A DNA stretch of 64,000 nucleotides, taken from contig CAJHZI010000496.1 of assembly GCA_905160935.1 (NCBI GenBank), positions 506,001 to 570,000 on the forward strand, in the 5' to 3' direction. Positions 11,800-23,700 of this stretch are shown piece by piece. A program made the position numbers and the translations under genes. Position 1 is the stretch's first letter. Each line of letters begins with the position of its first letter. Source of the stretch: Enchytraeus crypticus. Its lineage: Eukaryota; Annelida; Clitellata; Enchytraeida; Enchytraeidae. Under the pieces are notes generated by a model. That model searched no databases and was not told where the DNA came from. It saw only the letters and a list, made by a program, of their open reading frames with translations.

Positions 11800-12316
11800 C
11801 GTAACACCTGGTGTGTGTAGATGAGGGGGAACTGAGTGTCGTGTAGATAAGAGGTAAAATTGAGTGTCGTTTAGATGAGGGGTAACATTGAGTGTTGTGT
11901 AGATGAGAGGTAACATTGAGTGTCGTGTAGATGAGGGGTAACACTTGGTGTCGTGTAGATAAGGGGTAACATTGAGTGTCGTGTAGATGAGGGGTAACAT
12001 TGAGTGTCGTGTAGATGAGGGGTAACATCGAGTGTCGTGTAGATGAGGGGTAACATTGAGTGTCGTGTAGATGAGGAGTAACACTTGATGTCGTGTAGAT
12101 GAGGGGTAACATTGAGTGTCGTGTCGATGAGGGGTAACACTTGGTGTCGTGTAGATGAGAGGTAACATTGAGTGTCGTGTAGATGAGGGGTAACATTGAG
12201 TGTCGTGTAGATGAGGGGTAACATTGAGTGTCGTGTACATGAGGGGTAACATTGAGTGTCGTCTAGATGAGGGGTAACATTGAGTGTCGTGTAGACGATG
12301 GGCAACATTGAGTGTC
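11800..12316. repeat. 28-bp minisatellite, about 18 units
   Basis: Unit approximately GTGTCGTGTAGATGAGGGGTAACATTGA with point variants. Because 28 is not a multiple of three and the reverse unit lacks stops, all three minus-strand frames stay open and encode the same 28-residue repeat (HSMLPLIYTTLNVTPHLHDT...). Such open frames are a by-product of the repeat, not evidence of a gene. Confidence 0.95.
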
Positions 12317-12319
12317 ACA

Positions 12320-13610
12320 TTCATTGCACATCCTTCAGGGATGTCATTAAAAGATGTGTGCCCAAAGTCAAGTAACATTTTTGTATAAAAATCTCTTCGC
12401 ACATTAATTAACGCTTTCTTACTAAGTCATTCACAATAAGCAATTGCACAGAGCTCTTCATTAACTCTAAGAGTGCAAACAGCTTCAGGCCATCTTATTG
12501 TATACTTCTTCTGCACAGCACTAGAATGAACCTGCAATAGTGTCGCAGCGATGTTGATTATAAGTGTAATATAAGGTATGGCAGGTGAGAACACGAATTG
12601 TCAGGGCTGCTCAATAACATAACGGCACACTGGGTCAGGACTCAGGAAACACAGCTGCTTGTTTAGCATAACAGAACGGCACATAGGGTCAGGAAGCACA
12701 GAATACAGCAACTACATGTAGCTATGATTTTTCTACATCTTGGTTCGTATTCAAACCAGATCGCCTATCTCTGATAATATGTCTTATGGCATCTCTGAAA
12801 CAGAGGTTAAACTAGGCTTTCTTTAATATCTTAAAATGCAAATTGCTGAATTTATTATGCAGCATTTGCTAGATATTCATAATAATCTTGAGTAATCGAG
12901 TCTAGTAAACGATATCCCATATTCTCAAAGTCGAAATTGAACCTAAAATTAAAACATCTCTAAACGTTAATAGCTTCGCAAGCGACTAGCAATTTCTCGA
13001 TATTCTACTGATATAGACGACTGATCATTAACCTATTCATAGCAAACTTTTATTGAAAGTCTGCCTGTAGAAATCTAGGATCGTTCAATCCATGCCGTTG
13101 AACAGCAAGCTTCACTGTCTTGACAATTACGCCTGATTTTCTGACCCAACATTTGATCGAGCACAGCTATTCGAGGCGCATTAGTTAGGCCAAGTAGTTA
13201 AATAAGAGCTGTCTCCTGTAAGAGTCACGTGATCAATAGACTGCGTCACGCGGTCAAAACGACAGCTAATCACGCTTCAGAGATTGGATTAACCCTCTTC
13301 ATTCAGTTAATCATGCTTCAGATATCGGATTAGCCTCAGTCATTCAGCAGTTGTCAGATTGATGCCAGACTGTATGAGGCTCCGGCATTGAACAACTTCC
13401 GCTGTCCACTGTAGCGAAGCGAGGCCGAGAACCCGGAAAGATTTCCGGGGAGTGAAAATAGGAAAACACTAATTCGACATATAGGTTGGCAAACTTTTTA
13501 AATCAGATACTTAGCATGCAGCTATAAAACAATTAAAGTGGCATAGTGATCTTTGACAACATTTAGTATAAATGCGTTGATTAATGCTCAGCCACTTCGA
13601 CAAGCATTTG
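12320..13610. other. No gene or recognised repeat seen
   Basis: About 1.3 kb of unique AT-rich sequence. No convincing exon or domain was found on either strand. Confidence 0.5.
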
Positions 13611-13617
13611 ATATTAG

Positions 13618-13660
13618 GAGAGAGAGATAGAGAAAGAGAGAGATCGAGAGAGAGAGAGAA
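13618..13660 (+). repeat. (GA)n microsatellite
   Basis: GAGA-rich tract, slightly interrupted. Confidence 0.85.
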
Positions 13661-13847
13661 CTATGTTTTTGAAGGTACACATTCATACAAGTACACATAC
13701 AAGCACAAGATCATCAAAGGGGGTATACAAACCATGTCCAGTTGACAGCCAGCAATCACGCAAGAACAAGCAAAAATACAACCTAAAATAGCGAAATACC
13801 GCAGAAAAGCAGTAGTTACCAACAAGTATGCAAGTTGGAGAAACATT

Positions 13848-14022
13848 CAATAATAATAATATTATTGTTATTATTATTATTATTATTAATGATAATAAAA
13901 ATAATAGTAATAATAAAAATAAAAATAAAAATATTATTATTAATTAAAAAAATAAAAATAATAAAAATGATAATAATTATAGTAATAATAGTAATATAAT
14001 ATAAAAATATAATAGTAATAAA

Positions 14023-14065
<43 letters not shown>

Positions 14066-14066
14066 G
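13848..14066 (+). repeat. (AAT)n microsatellite, degenerate then pure
   Basis: About 220 bases of AAT/ATT trinucleotides, purest at the right end where the retroelement fragment begins. The junction suggests the element was truncated at or inserted into this tract. Confidence 0.95.
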
Positions 14067-14067
14067 C

Positions 14068-14590
14068 GTAGTGCCGGCAGAATCAACAGACATCAGTTCC
14101 TAAACGATTTGATCTGGCGCGCCCTGAGTCGAGCGAATATTCCAGCCGTTAAAGAGCCCCTGGGATTGATCCGCACTGATGGGGAGCGTCCGGACGGTGT
14201 CTCACAAATTCCATGGACAGAGGACAAGTGTGTTAGCTGGGACGTCACCATTACGGACACTTTCTCAGTAAGCAATCTCGGCCTATCTTGCGCTGCTGCT
14301 GGTGCTGCTGCAGAGGCTGCGGCTAATAGGAAAACTCTGAAGTATGCCGTAATCTCTAGCAACTATATCTTCATGCCTATTGCCTTTGAGACCCCGGGCC
14401 CCATCAACTCTGTCGCATCAGACTTTATTGACGAAATAGGCAGGAGGACCAGAGCCATTGCTGGTGATCAGCGGAAAAAAAGCTTTTCTTTGGCAGCGAC
14501 TGTTTATTGCTCTCCAGCGTTTCAATGCAGTCTGTGTCAGTGGCACTTTGGCTAATGCGGCTTCCCAGAGTGTCGAGGAATTATTTTAAT
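14068..14590 (+). mobile_element. Retroelement fragment with restriction-endonuclease-like C-terminal domain
   Basis: An open frame near 14,068-14,500 reads 'SAGRINRHQFLNDLIWRAL', 'IPAVKEPLGLIRTDGERPDG', 'WTEDKCVSWDVTITDTF', 'AAAGAAAEAAANRKTLKYA' and 'FMPIAFETPGPINSVASDFI'. RPDG followed by WDVTV/I is the pattern of the PD-(D/E)xK nuclease found after the reverse transcriptase in a group of RT elements of marine invertebrates. The RT itself is missing: the left end is a pure AAT tract. Codon use is GC-richer than the surroundings. The copy is degenerate. The exact clade is uncertain. Confidence 0.65.
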
Positions 14591-14671
14591 CGCTTCCTTT
14601 AAAACTTTTAATTAAATAAAGTCTCTTTATCTTATTTTTTAGCCCAGGGCCCTTTACAGCCCAGGGCATTA

Positions 14672-14676
14672 AAAAT

Positions 14677-14723
<47 letters not shown>

Positions 14724-14766
14724 TAATAATAATAATAATAATAATAAGAAGAAGAAGAAGAAGAAT
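14672..14766 (+). repeat. (AAT)n/(AAG)n microsatellite
   Basis: Pure AAT/TAA tract ending in GAA repeats, preceded by a short direct duplication of 'AGCCCAGGGC'. Confidence 0.95.
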
Positions 14767-14789
14767 AAATATTAATAATATTGTTGATG

Positions 14790-15540
14790 GATAAAACGGC
14801 CGATGAATGGAAAATTCTGAAATGAATGCCTGTTGCATAGGCCTAACTACCCGAATGTATTCACTGTAACTTAGATTAAAGAAGTCCTAGCTTTATGGGT
14901 CTTAGCTTTAATTGTGTAAAAGTCTTAGCTTCATGTCTGAGTATAAAACCATAAAACTCAACTTCCCAAACAGTGCAATACAAATAGGCCTACATTGCGA
15001 TGAATTACTATGGAAGACATACTGTAATGCCAAGGAGGCGACCGATCGGATCTAAAAATTGCATATCAGACTATCTTATACAGACCCGAAGTAGTTATTT
15101 TATTTGTTTGTGAGCGCAATTTACTGTATATTACAATTACAATTTGGTCTGCATGCGTATTGATGTTTAAATTATTGAAGACGCTCGATCGATGTCGCTC
15201 AATGTTGTTGTTGTTGTTTTAGCAACCAATTAATGGCAGAATTTATCTTAATTCGACTGAGTGACCAACATGAATTTAATTGTCAATCATATGAGTTAAC
15301 AGCTCTCTATATTATAAATATTTCCTTTGACCAACTATGCCTATTTTTCCAGATTTTGAAATAAACAATAGCCTATTTAATGTACTTAATTTTTTATTCA
15401 TGGAGAACATTGTATTTAGAGTGCTCGACATTGGCACGAATGACAGAAGAATTCTACATTCTACTTATGCTATCCGCTTTTGTTACGGCAGGTTCTGTGT
15501 TGCTTTTTTTACTTTATATCATAGAATGCTTGATATAATA
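14790..15540. other. No gene seen
   Basis: Unique AT-rich sequence with no supportable exon or repeat family. Confidence 0.5.
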
Positions 15541-15830
15541 TTTCAATCTCTCTTCCATCCAGTGTCCATGAGTTGCGACCAACACGAAAAACTCCTATTC
15601 TTTAATTCTTTTAATTTCTGAATTTATTTTCTGGACCAACACATAAAACTCCTTTTCTTTAATTCCTTTAATCTTTGAACTGATTTTCTGGATTTTGGAA
15701 TTTGCACCATTTTTGACCCCTTTTTGCTCATCGGCTTGGATTTTTCTCAATAATACCCGATGTTGTCATTAACGACAATATGCTTGTTTTTTGTTGATAT
15801 AGTTGTTGTTGTCATTCATTAAAGTTAGTT
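15540..15830 (+). mobile_element. LINE (L2/CR1-like) 3' end
   Basis: Plus-strand match to the end of the ORF and 3' UTR of the LINE at 42,855-45,288: 'CTTCCATCCAGTGTCCATGAG', an internal duplication of 'AACTCCTxTTCTTTAATTC', 'TTTCTGGATTTTGGAATTTG', 'GCTCATCGGCTTGGATTT', and the ATGTTGTCATT / ACGACAAT end. It lies about 400 bases upstream of the DDX6 promoter region. Confidence 0.75.
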
Positions 15831-16179
15831 TTTGTGGGAGCCCTGACGCTGTGGGTTAATCTGTGCCCAGTCCTCCTATAAGTATTCATTTCCGGTCTAG
15901 TAGATGGTGGATAAATGAGCGTTTATTTGATTTAATTTATTTAATAAATTATCTTAATGGCTGTTTTCATTGTTCGCTTTGTAGTGAAATGTTAGTAAAG
16001 TTTTTGATAAAATGTTTGGCTAATTTTCATGTATGTATGAAGAGCCTAAATTTATTAGTATTTTTGAATATGATATTCTCGAGTTTTTATTTGGACAATA
16101 ATTCGCCTAAATCGATAAAGGACTGCGCTATTATGTTTTTTGTTGTTTATTGCAAAACTTAGGTAATGCAATATTAAGC

Positions 16180-16487
16180 TAACGCCACTTGTATTTCTAA
16201 TGCTGTTAGAATGCGCGTTACTGGTGAGTACTCATTTTAAATATTGCTTTCATATATTTACGTGATTTTATTTATATAAAAAAGCACATTATAGTGTATT
16301 TATATAGTGTATTTTGAAATCATAGTACATTGAAATTTATTCATTATACATGACTATTACTACTTTGCAGAATTATTTTCTGAAGACTGCTTCTTGTCAA
16401 GTGTGATTGAAGAGCTGTTATTTCATAAATATTGGTGTGCATTTCTGTGCCGCTGCGAGCGAATCTGCATTTGTTTGAGAATACATA
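16180..16487 (+). promoter_or_regulatory. DDX6 5' leader with a possible non-coding first exon
   Basis: A strong donor (CTG|GTGAGT) at 16,224 and an acceptor (TTTGCAG) ending at 16,370 suggest that a non-coding exon ending at 16,223 joins a second leader part from 16,371 to the ATG at 16,488. The transcription start is not identifiable by eye. Inference only. Confidence 0.35.
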
Positions 16488-19400
16488 ATGGCAAGTGTTA
16501 AAACAGACACAGTTGCCAATGCAAAAATTGGCAAAGGCGACGAGTCTGGAAAGACTTTAAGGTCAGTCGATTCTCTTTTTTTCTTATACTTATTGTAGTA
16601 ATTTAGTTATTCCTAATAACATTGCTATTTTAAATTCTGAGGTGAATCTTCATATCTAGCCAGTCTGTAGTTGTGATCAAAATATCTTTATGAATAATTT
16701 AATTTACATTGTGTAATTTTAAGTATTCGTTGTAGGTCAGGTAATGTCCAGCACTTTTTAATAAGCAGTCGTATTTAAATTATCTTTCCTTTGTTTCATT
16801 TTCAATTGGCATGTCTATAGTACGCATTTAATTCCATGGTCTACAATCATCTCACTAATACCTACGTTATTGACTTATGAGTCTGTATACCATTTCGTAC
16901 GATTAATGCTTATATCGCATATATTAGCTTTCTCGTACAAAAGATGAGCAGTTGCAGTTATTTTTGTCAAACATACAAGATCAATCACGAGAAATTTTTC
17001 ATGATTTGTTGCAATTAATAGATTTTTTAACGTGTGTGTGAATTTCAGTGATGGTGATGGATGGAAGGCTAAGCTGAATCTCCCTCCTAAGGACAATCGA
17101 GTAAAGACGACAGTAAGTAGTCTCATGTTCTTTATTCTCTCCTATTTTACCAACTATTCCTTAGAATGGTATGGGCATGTTGTGATTGGTGTAGGACAGA
17201 GAGGATTGGAGAATGTTTATTTATATCCAGACCCTGGCTAAACTGAGATTCTGGAGAAGATGATGATGATGTGACCAACTATCTGTTAGTCTTAATATAC
17301 ATCTCAATGCAGCAGACATTTAAAAAGAAATCAAAATCAAAAACTTTATCACAATCCAATTAATAATTTTGTTAGTGACTATTTTTAATTTTTATCGGAA
17401 GAAATTACTCAAAAGGTGCAACAAAGTTCAATTTCTTTTTATACTAATATTCTCTTTTTTGTTTTGATATGATCATTTAACAGTTCCTAATTTTAAAGAA
17501 TATCTCCTTCGGACTCATTTTCTCTTATCTTTTCGTACTGTGTTAATTGTAACCTAGAAAATATACGTCTATATTTTTAACGACAGCAATTGTATATCTT
17601 TTGTATTGACTTAAGTTTACGATAATCTTAAAATTAAGTCTGGTAAAAATGAAAATCCCAGTTCAGATTTCAATTTCATTGCGATTGATTTGCAGGATGT
17701 TACTAACACAAAAGGTAACGAGTTTGAAGACTACTGCCTGCGTAGAGAACTGCTGATGGGGATATTTGAGAAGGGTTGGGAGTCGCCGTCACCCATTCAG
17801 GAAGCGAGCATACCTATAGCGCTAACTGGTCGCGACATACTTGCTCGTGCCAAGAACGGCACTGGAAAAACTGGAGCCTATACGATACCTATATTAGAGC
17901 GTATCGATGTGAATAAAAATGAATTACAAGGTTTGTCCTGCATGTTTATTCTGCTGAATGTATTTATCATTTGTTCTTGATTTAATTCTGTATTTGTTTT
18001 GTAAGCTACTTGTGGAGCTGTGGACGTTGCACGTTATTCATTTTAAATTATTTTAAATTATTTTTTGTTTTAAATTAGACATTTCTATATGAGTCATATT
18101 GGTTTTGTTACACACCATCTTCTGAATTCATCAGTGAATAATCTGTTTTGCTCATCATCTTCTGAATTCATCAGTGAATAATCTGTTTTGCTCATCATCT
18201 TCTGAAATTGTCTTCTTAATAATCACTAATGAGTATTATTTAATTGCATTTCAGTGAACTCCAACCTCTCTAATTAGTGAATAAATAAAATATAGGTAAA
18301 GCTTGTGTCATAGATTTATCTTCTGCAAATAAAATTCCACTTCATCTGTAGTCATAGGTTGTTGAGGTTATAATGGCATGTGTAAAGAATTCAGAAACAT
18401 CGCTTACATTTATGCATATTGCACCACTTACTGCTATGCATATTCTAGTGCATATTCTAGAAAGTTTTAATATGCATCTTGCTTAACTTGCAAGTTTGTT
18501 ACCATTACACTGTAATAATGATGCTGATGATTGAGCAGATAATGTATGTGGATTAGTAAGATCTACAATAAATATTATGTCAAGAATTTGGTGAAATTAG
18601 AATACTTTAGTCAACTGATGCTCTGTCAAGTTCAGCGAGCATATTATCGTAAATGCTGATTCCCCTTTGTTTTTCTAATTTCTGTGTGATCGTTGTATAA
18701 GCCTAATGATACTAGTATTTTACCAATGTTCCAGAATTCAGATCTCTCTCTTGAGCTGTTATCCCTTGTTGCTGTTACTTCGTGCAGACCTGTATTGTGA
18801 GTTGCTGTTGTTGTTTCGTGCTGCTATGATCGTTGATGCCGACACGTGAGCTAGTGCTACAGACTAGTCTAGTTAGTTGTTGTTGTTCAGCTATGATAAT
18901 GGTGCCGTCACGCGAGCTAGCACTGCAGACTAGTCTAGTTAGTTGTTGTTGTTGTTCAGCTATGATAATGGTGCCGACACGTGAGCTTGTGCTACAGACT
19001 AGTCTAGTTAGTGGTTGTTGTTGTTCAGCTATGATAATGGTGCCGACACGTGAGCTAGCACTGCAGACTAGTCTAATTAGTTGTTGTTGTTGTTGTTCAG
19101 CTATGATAATGGTGCCGACACGTGAGCTAGCACTGCAGACTAGTCAGATCTGTATAGAGCTGAGCAAACACCTCGGTGGCTGTCAGGTCATGGTTACAAC
19201 TGGTGGAACCAACCTTAAAGAAGACATCATGCGATTACATGATCCTGGTAAGTTCTCTCTCTTTTTTCGTTGCCCTCCGCCTAAACATGTTCAGTTCCTT
19301 TGCCTTACTCGTTCAGTATTTAATTGCCGACTGTAATATTTAAATTGTGTTGTACAAATTTGGTATTGCTTCTGTTTATAATTATGTGTTCTATCAGTAG

Positions 19401-22400
19401 GCAGTACACCGAGAGAGAGTTAAAATTTGTTGTGTTGTAATGCAAAAATTGAGCTGAATTAAACTTACAAATAAGATTATTATATAAACCTCAACCCAAA
19501 ATGCTTACTCCTGTTATAAAGTAAATGCAATGAGATGCTCTTACGGTGCTAATTTAATTCAATTTTTTTTTTAAAAAGTACAATGCTTACTCCTGTTATA
19601 AAGTAAATGCAGTGAGATGCTCTTATGGTGTTAATTTAATTCAAATTTTAAATAAAAAAAGTACCATATTGTTTAAGCTAGTTTGGCTGGAGCTAGTGCC
19701 GGTAAGATATTCGACCGTGGATCAGTATGTGTGGGGTTCAAAACCTGGGCTCCCCGTCACTGACATTGCTTTCGAGTGAGGAACTGACGTTAACACTAGC
19801 TTTTTACTTGCTTTATAATAAAGTTCTAATAGAAGCTTTTTATTTTCCGTTTACTATAGTGTTGTTGTTCTTGTGTAGTTCATGTGCTAGTGGCCACTCC
19901 TGGTAGAGTTCTTGATCTGCTTGATCGTAAACTAATCAGTCCGGCTAGCTGCACGGTACTTGTTCTGGATGAAGTAAGTATATGAATGACTTATACTTCA
20001 GTGATAGACGTTTTAGTATAGCATTTTGAGAACGTGTCCTGTTCAGATTATGTATTTGCATACGCTGAAACCTCGGACCATTTACAATTAATGAGCATAA
20101 TAAAGTGCTATAAATTAAATATGCAATTTAATTGTAATAGTACGATTATTATTGACTAGTTTGAAAAATATTGGTCTGTGTGATTCAATATGAGAAAAGA
20201 GATATTTCTCATCCGATTCAATTTATAATTTAAGAAAACACATGTTAGGGGAACATATTGTAATGTAAAGCTGAGTATTGAAAAGTTTCGTGTACTTATT
20301 TATTTGTTCTTAAAAACAGCATTAGTGCTTCCCGACCCAGTGTGCCATTATCTACTTACATAATAGTAGCTATATAATGGTATTGCTCGTTAATGAACGT
20401 GACTCATAGCTTTATTGTTATTTTTCAAGGATAATATTTTGTTGATGTTGCTGTGTTTGTGTTGCTAGGCTGACAAACTGCTGTCACAAGATTTTAAAGG
20501 CATGCTAGACAGTGTTATTGACTTTCTACCCAAGAGTCGTCAGATCATGCTCTACTCTGCAACATTCCCCTGCTCTGTTGAGCAGTTCATGGTCTGTTGC
20601 TGTTACTGTTCGACTGAATTAGAGAAAGTGTAGGGAAAGAGACGGTACAGATTTTATTTGTGATACACATAGACGCATGCTATTAGCAACTTAGCACGTG
20701 ATAGCGATGTTAAGTTTGTAAGGTGAAGTCTAGCTATATAGGGTAAAACGTACCATTTGTGTGATAAGAATGTGTCAGACAGTTCAGTTGAAATCTGGAG
20801 CTATGATCTTGGCTAGTATGTTACAAATCTGCCATCCAATAAGTGCTAGTTACTCTATGCTGTCAGTTGAAGTGCTTGTCCTGTATTTTAGCTTTTCACG
20901 GAAAATTACAGTTTGCCACTTTGATTGTTTTAAATTCATCTTTCATATTTCAAGCCTGTTATATCCATATATTTGTATTTTTCTGGTTTTAAAGGAAGAT
21001 TGTTTCTCTTTATTTCCATACAGGATGAAGCAACCATTTTCTAGCATAGTGGTATTCCATCATTTAGATATTCAGAGTTAAAGCTGGTGATGCTAATTGA
21101 TGATGCTGGTTGATGCTGGTGGTGGTAAGCTAGTTCAATTCTCTCGGCATGAACTTTGTGTTGATGGATGGAATGCTGTGTGTATTTAGAGGAAGCACTT
21201 GCACAGCCCGTATGAGATCAATCTGATGGAGGAGTTAACTCTGAAGGGTGTCACGCAGTACTACGCTTTCGTTCAGGAACGTCAGAAAGTTCACTGTCTC
21301 AATACACTCTTCTCTAAGGTATGATAATTCTCGAGCATATACTTATTCTGTACATTTTAGGAATCGTTTATATTCTGTATTCTAGAATGGTGAAGGGTAT
21401 CATCTTTCTGCTGCTGGTTTATAGGAATGTAGAACAGACTATGAATCGTGTATATATGGGTTTTAATTTTATTAATTTGATTTAATATGTTTGTTATTAA
21501 TATCTGGAAAAGTTATTTGTATAGAAGTCAAATATATCTTTGATCTTATACAAGTTAAGTGTAGATTGAAGCAGTGTGATACTTAATTTTAAAAATATAG
21601 TGTTGCACTTTTAAGCATCCTTTTCAATGTATATTTATTAATTATATCTGAAGTGTTAACCTAGTTATTGTTAGTGTTGAGTATATCTAAATTTTCCAAG
21701 ACCCTAGTAAAACTGGGATGTAAAGGAATATAATGATGATGACGATAATTAATGAGTTTGTCTTGATTAATTCTTTGAAGCAGCAATTTGTAATGAATTT
21801 GCTGTACATAATTAATTGTTTTCTGTTACAGCTACAGATCAATCAATCAATTATATTTTGCAACTCGACTCAGAGAGTTGAACTTCTCGCTAAGAAGATC
21901 ACAGAGCTTGGCTATTCTTGTTTCTATATTCACGCCAAGATGAATCAGCAGCATCGTAATCGTGTGTTCCATGACTTTCGACAAGGACTCTGTAGAAATC
22001 TTGTCTGCTCTGGTGGGTGCTACTTTACGCTTTTGAAAAGCTTTATGGCCGTGTCTTAGTAATATTAATAATAAAGCTAAGATTAACGTCAGTTTCCTCA
22101 CTCGAAAGCGATGTCAGTGACGGGCAAGCACAGGATTTGAACCCCGTACATTCTGATCCGCAGCCGAGTGTCTTACCGACTTCGACATTGGCTCCAACCA
22201 GTGGCGAAGTCACGAATTATAATAGTAATCCATGTGCATAATAATAGGAAGTTGTACGACGTAATTGAACTCTACTATCATTGTGTCGTGCAAGCGAGAC
22301 TGTAAGGTGTATCTGTAGACATCATGTCCATTCAATTTTATACATTGGTATGAGTCTGAGATAATTACAGTTGCGGTTAGCGTCTGTGTTAACACAGCCC

Positions 22401-23700
22401 TTAGTAATTTAGTCATAGATATGGTACAGACTGTTTTAGCTATTAAAATTTAATGATTATTAAGCTTTTTCATATTTTTACATTAGTTGACTAATTTGCT
22501 GATTGAATAACTAAGCGATTGATTGAGCGGTTGGTTTGACTAAGATGTTGTCTATCTTTGGGAGAGGGACGTGCATGTCATAATCTGAAGTGGTACTAAT
22601 ATTTATACTTTAGATTTAAAAGTTAACATATACCTTAATTTCTAAAGCACTAGATGATTGATTGTGCTTGCAGATCTGTTTACTCGTGGTATTGATATTC
22701 AGGCGGTGAACGTTGTTATAAATTTTGACTTTCCGAAGCATTCAGAGACATATCTACATCGTATTGGTCGATCAGGTCGCTACGGACATCTTGGAATAGC
22801 CGTCAATCTCATTACGTATGACGACAGGTAGGCTTGATGTCAATTCTTACCATGCTAATTCTTATACGTAGAATATATAACAGTTGTATATATTCTCCAT
22901 TTTAGAATTAGCTCTGTAGGAAGAATCTTGTAAGAAACAGAGTTAAATATGTAGCCTATTTGTCATTCGTCTGAAATTGTTTTATTTATTATTATCTATC
23001 TGTATGTGGATGTGGTTTGCACTCTACTCATCTTGTCCATTACTGCATATGCTTATTTGAAAATATTTGAATGATAATTTTTTCAGGTTTGTTTCTATTT
23101 AATATGCTGTGTGTCTGATTAAATGTACAAGTGTATATATTCAATAAACCCTTAACGCTGCTTTTAACAACTTTTTATTCAATTTGAAAAAGAACAGATC
23201 TGTTCAACGAGGAAAATTTTAATAAGTTCCTATATGTTTATTTTCAGTATGTTTCTAATTATTTTCAAGTGTCAAAAAGTTCTTCACTTTTTTCATGTTG
23301 ATGCATTATTTTGCGTGCTTGACTCGACATGTAACCCTGCAAGTCTGTAGTTAATGAAACTGTATGCTGTGTTTGCATTTTCACTGAGCAACCAATTTGT
23401 GTATCATAGTATACGTGAATGTTCCCTGCTTGCTATGGTAGATTTGCGCTGCATCAGATCGAGCAGGAGCTATCGACAGAGATCAAGCCCATACCCAAGG
23501 TCATCGACAAAAGTCTCTATGTGGCCGATGAGATGGGAACTCCGGATGATGAGGAGGGACTTGGCAAAGTGACGGGTGCTGAAGACAACAAGGCAGCCGG
23601 GGCAGGCAAGGCAGCCGGGCCCCCTCGGACTCAACAGCTGCCTCAGTCCGGTGGCAAAGACCCTGCGGCAGTTAAGCGCGGGGGTCCACGGTTAGATTAG
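16488..23700 (+). CDS. DDX6: DEAD-box RNA helicase DDX6 (Me31B/Dhh1)
   Basis: ATP-dependent RNA helicase family of P-bodies: translational repressor, decapping activator and CCR4-NOT partner in the cytoplasm. Exons: 16488-16561, 17049-17112, 17696-17930, 19101-19247, 19879-19973, 20469-20591, 21190-21318, 21832-22012, 22674-22827, 23442-23700. All phases agree and give 486 residues (human DDX6 is 483). Motifs in order: Q '[14 protein letters not shown]', I 'AKNGTGKT', Ia 'PTRELALQ', GG '[10 protein letters not shown]', Ib 'ATPGR', II DEAD (split DE|AD by intron 5), III 'SAT', IV 'IIFCNSTQR', V 'FTRGIDIQ', VI '[10 protein letters not shown]'. The family signature '[20 protein letters not shown]' starts the core. 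The C-tail is Gly/Ala/Pro-rich and GC-rich. The start ATG opens exon 1 with good context. Exon 4's acceptor is tandemly duplicated (see the repeat entry). Introns hold two SINEs and LINE scraps. Confidence 0.97.
17150..17275 (+). mobile_element. Dispersed repeat family B copy
   Basis: Matches 2300-2402: 'ATTGGTGTAGGACAGAGAGG', 'CCAGACCCTGGCTAAACTGAG' and a GATGATGATG tail. On the plus strand it encodes '[20 protein letters not shown]' before a stop, in the style of a LINE RT C-terminus. It lies in DDX6 intron 2. Confidence 0.6.
18115..18200 (+). repeat. 44-bp tandem duplication
   Basis: Two near-identical copies of a block starting 'CATCTTCTGAATTCATCAGT', with the beginning of a third. It lies in DDX6 intron 3. 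Confidence 0.85.
18824..19145 (+). repeat. Tandem array of DDX6 exon-4 acceptor plus motif Ia codons
   Basis: Five units start at 18,824, 18,891, 18,960, 19,029 and 19,101 (67, 69, 69, 72 bases, then the true exon). Each carries 45 exon bases (the codons for [14 protein letters not shown]) followed by TAGTTAGT, a variable (GTT)n and TTCAG. Units 2-4 keep a CAG acceptor, have no stop and are in frame with unit 5. Using acceptor 4, 3 or 2 would add 24, 47 or 70 residues with repeated motif Ia. Unit 1 has lost its AG and would reach a stop. Single-base differences among units argue against a simple assembly stutter. Confidence 0.93.
19388..19420 (+). mobile_element. Tail scrap of LINE family A
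   Basis: About 33 bases resembling only the LINE-A terminus: 'CAGTAGGCAGTACACC' followed by GAGAGAG. It lies in DDX6 intron 4. Confidence 0.4.
19500..19670 (+). repeat. About 82-bp tandem duplication
   Basis: Two copies of a block with 'ATGCTTACTCCTGTTATAAA', 'GAGATGCTCTTA' and 'TTAATTTAATTC'. It lies in DDX6 intron 4, directly before a SINE. Confidence 0.85.
19686..19806 (+). mobile_element. tRNA-derived SINE copy, near full length
   Basis: Starts 'GCTGGAGCTAGTGCCGGTAA' and has 'TTCGACCGTGGATCAG', B box GGGTTCAAAACC and the family tail to 'GTTAACACTAGCTTTTT'. It lies in DDX6 intron 4 in sense orientation. Confidence 0.8.
21690..21748 (+). mobile_element. Dispersed repeat family B tail
   Basis: Only the last part is present: 'CCAAGACCCTAGTAAAACTG' then a GATGATGACGATAAT tail. 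It lies in DDX6 intron 7. Confidence 0.5.
22074..22200 (-). mobile_element. tRNA-derived SINE copy, near full length
   Basis: Antisense to DDX6 in intron 8. The plus strand reads 'AAGCTAAGATTAACGTCAGT' through 'GATTTGAACCCC' to 'GACATTGGCTCCAACCA', the complement of the full family consensus including the 5' end. Confidence 0.8.

Noticed and set aside
11638-12402. Long minus-strand open frames (up to 254 residues) in the 28-bp repeat
   Set aside because: All three frames are open because the unit lacks stops; the protein is a pure repeat with no domain or splice context.
13661-13846. Hydrophobic minus-strand frame as a possible signal-peptide exon of the receptor
   Set aside because: No donor in the needed phase was seen, and it is more than 3 kb from the first clear exon.
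14093-14362. Minus-strand frame with a signal-peptide-like start (MLEITAYFRVFLLAAASAAA)
   Set aside because: It is the antisense of the retroelement nuclease fragment, whose plus-strand frame has recognisable motifs.
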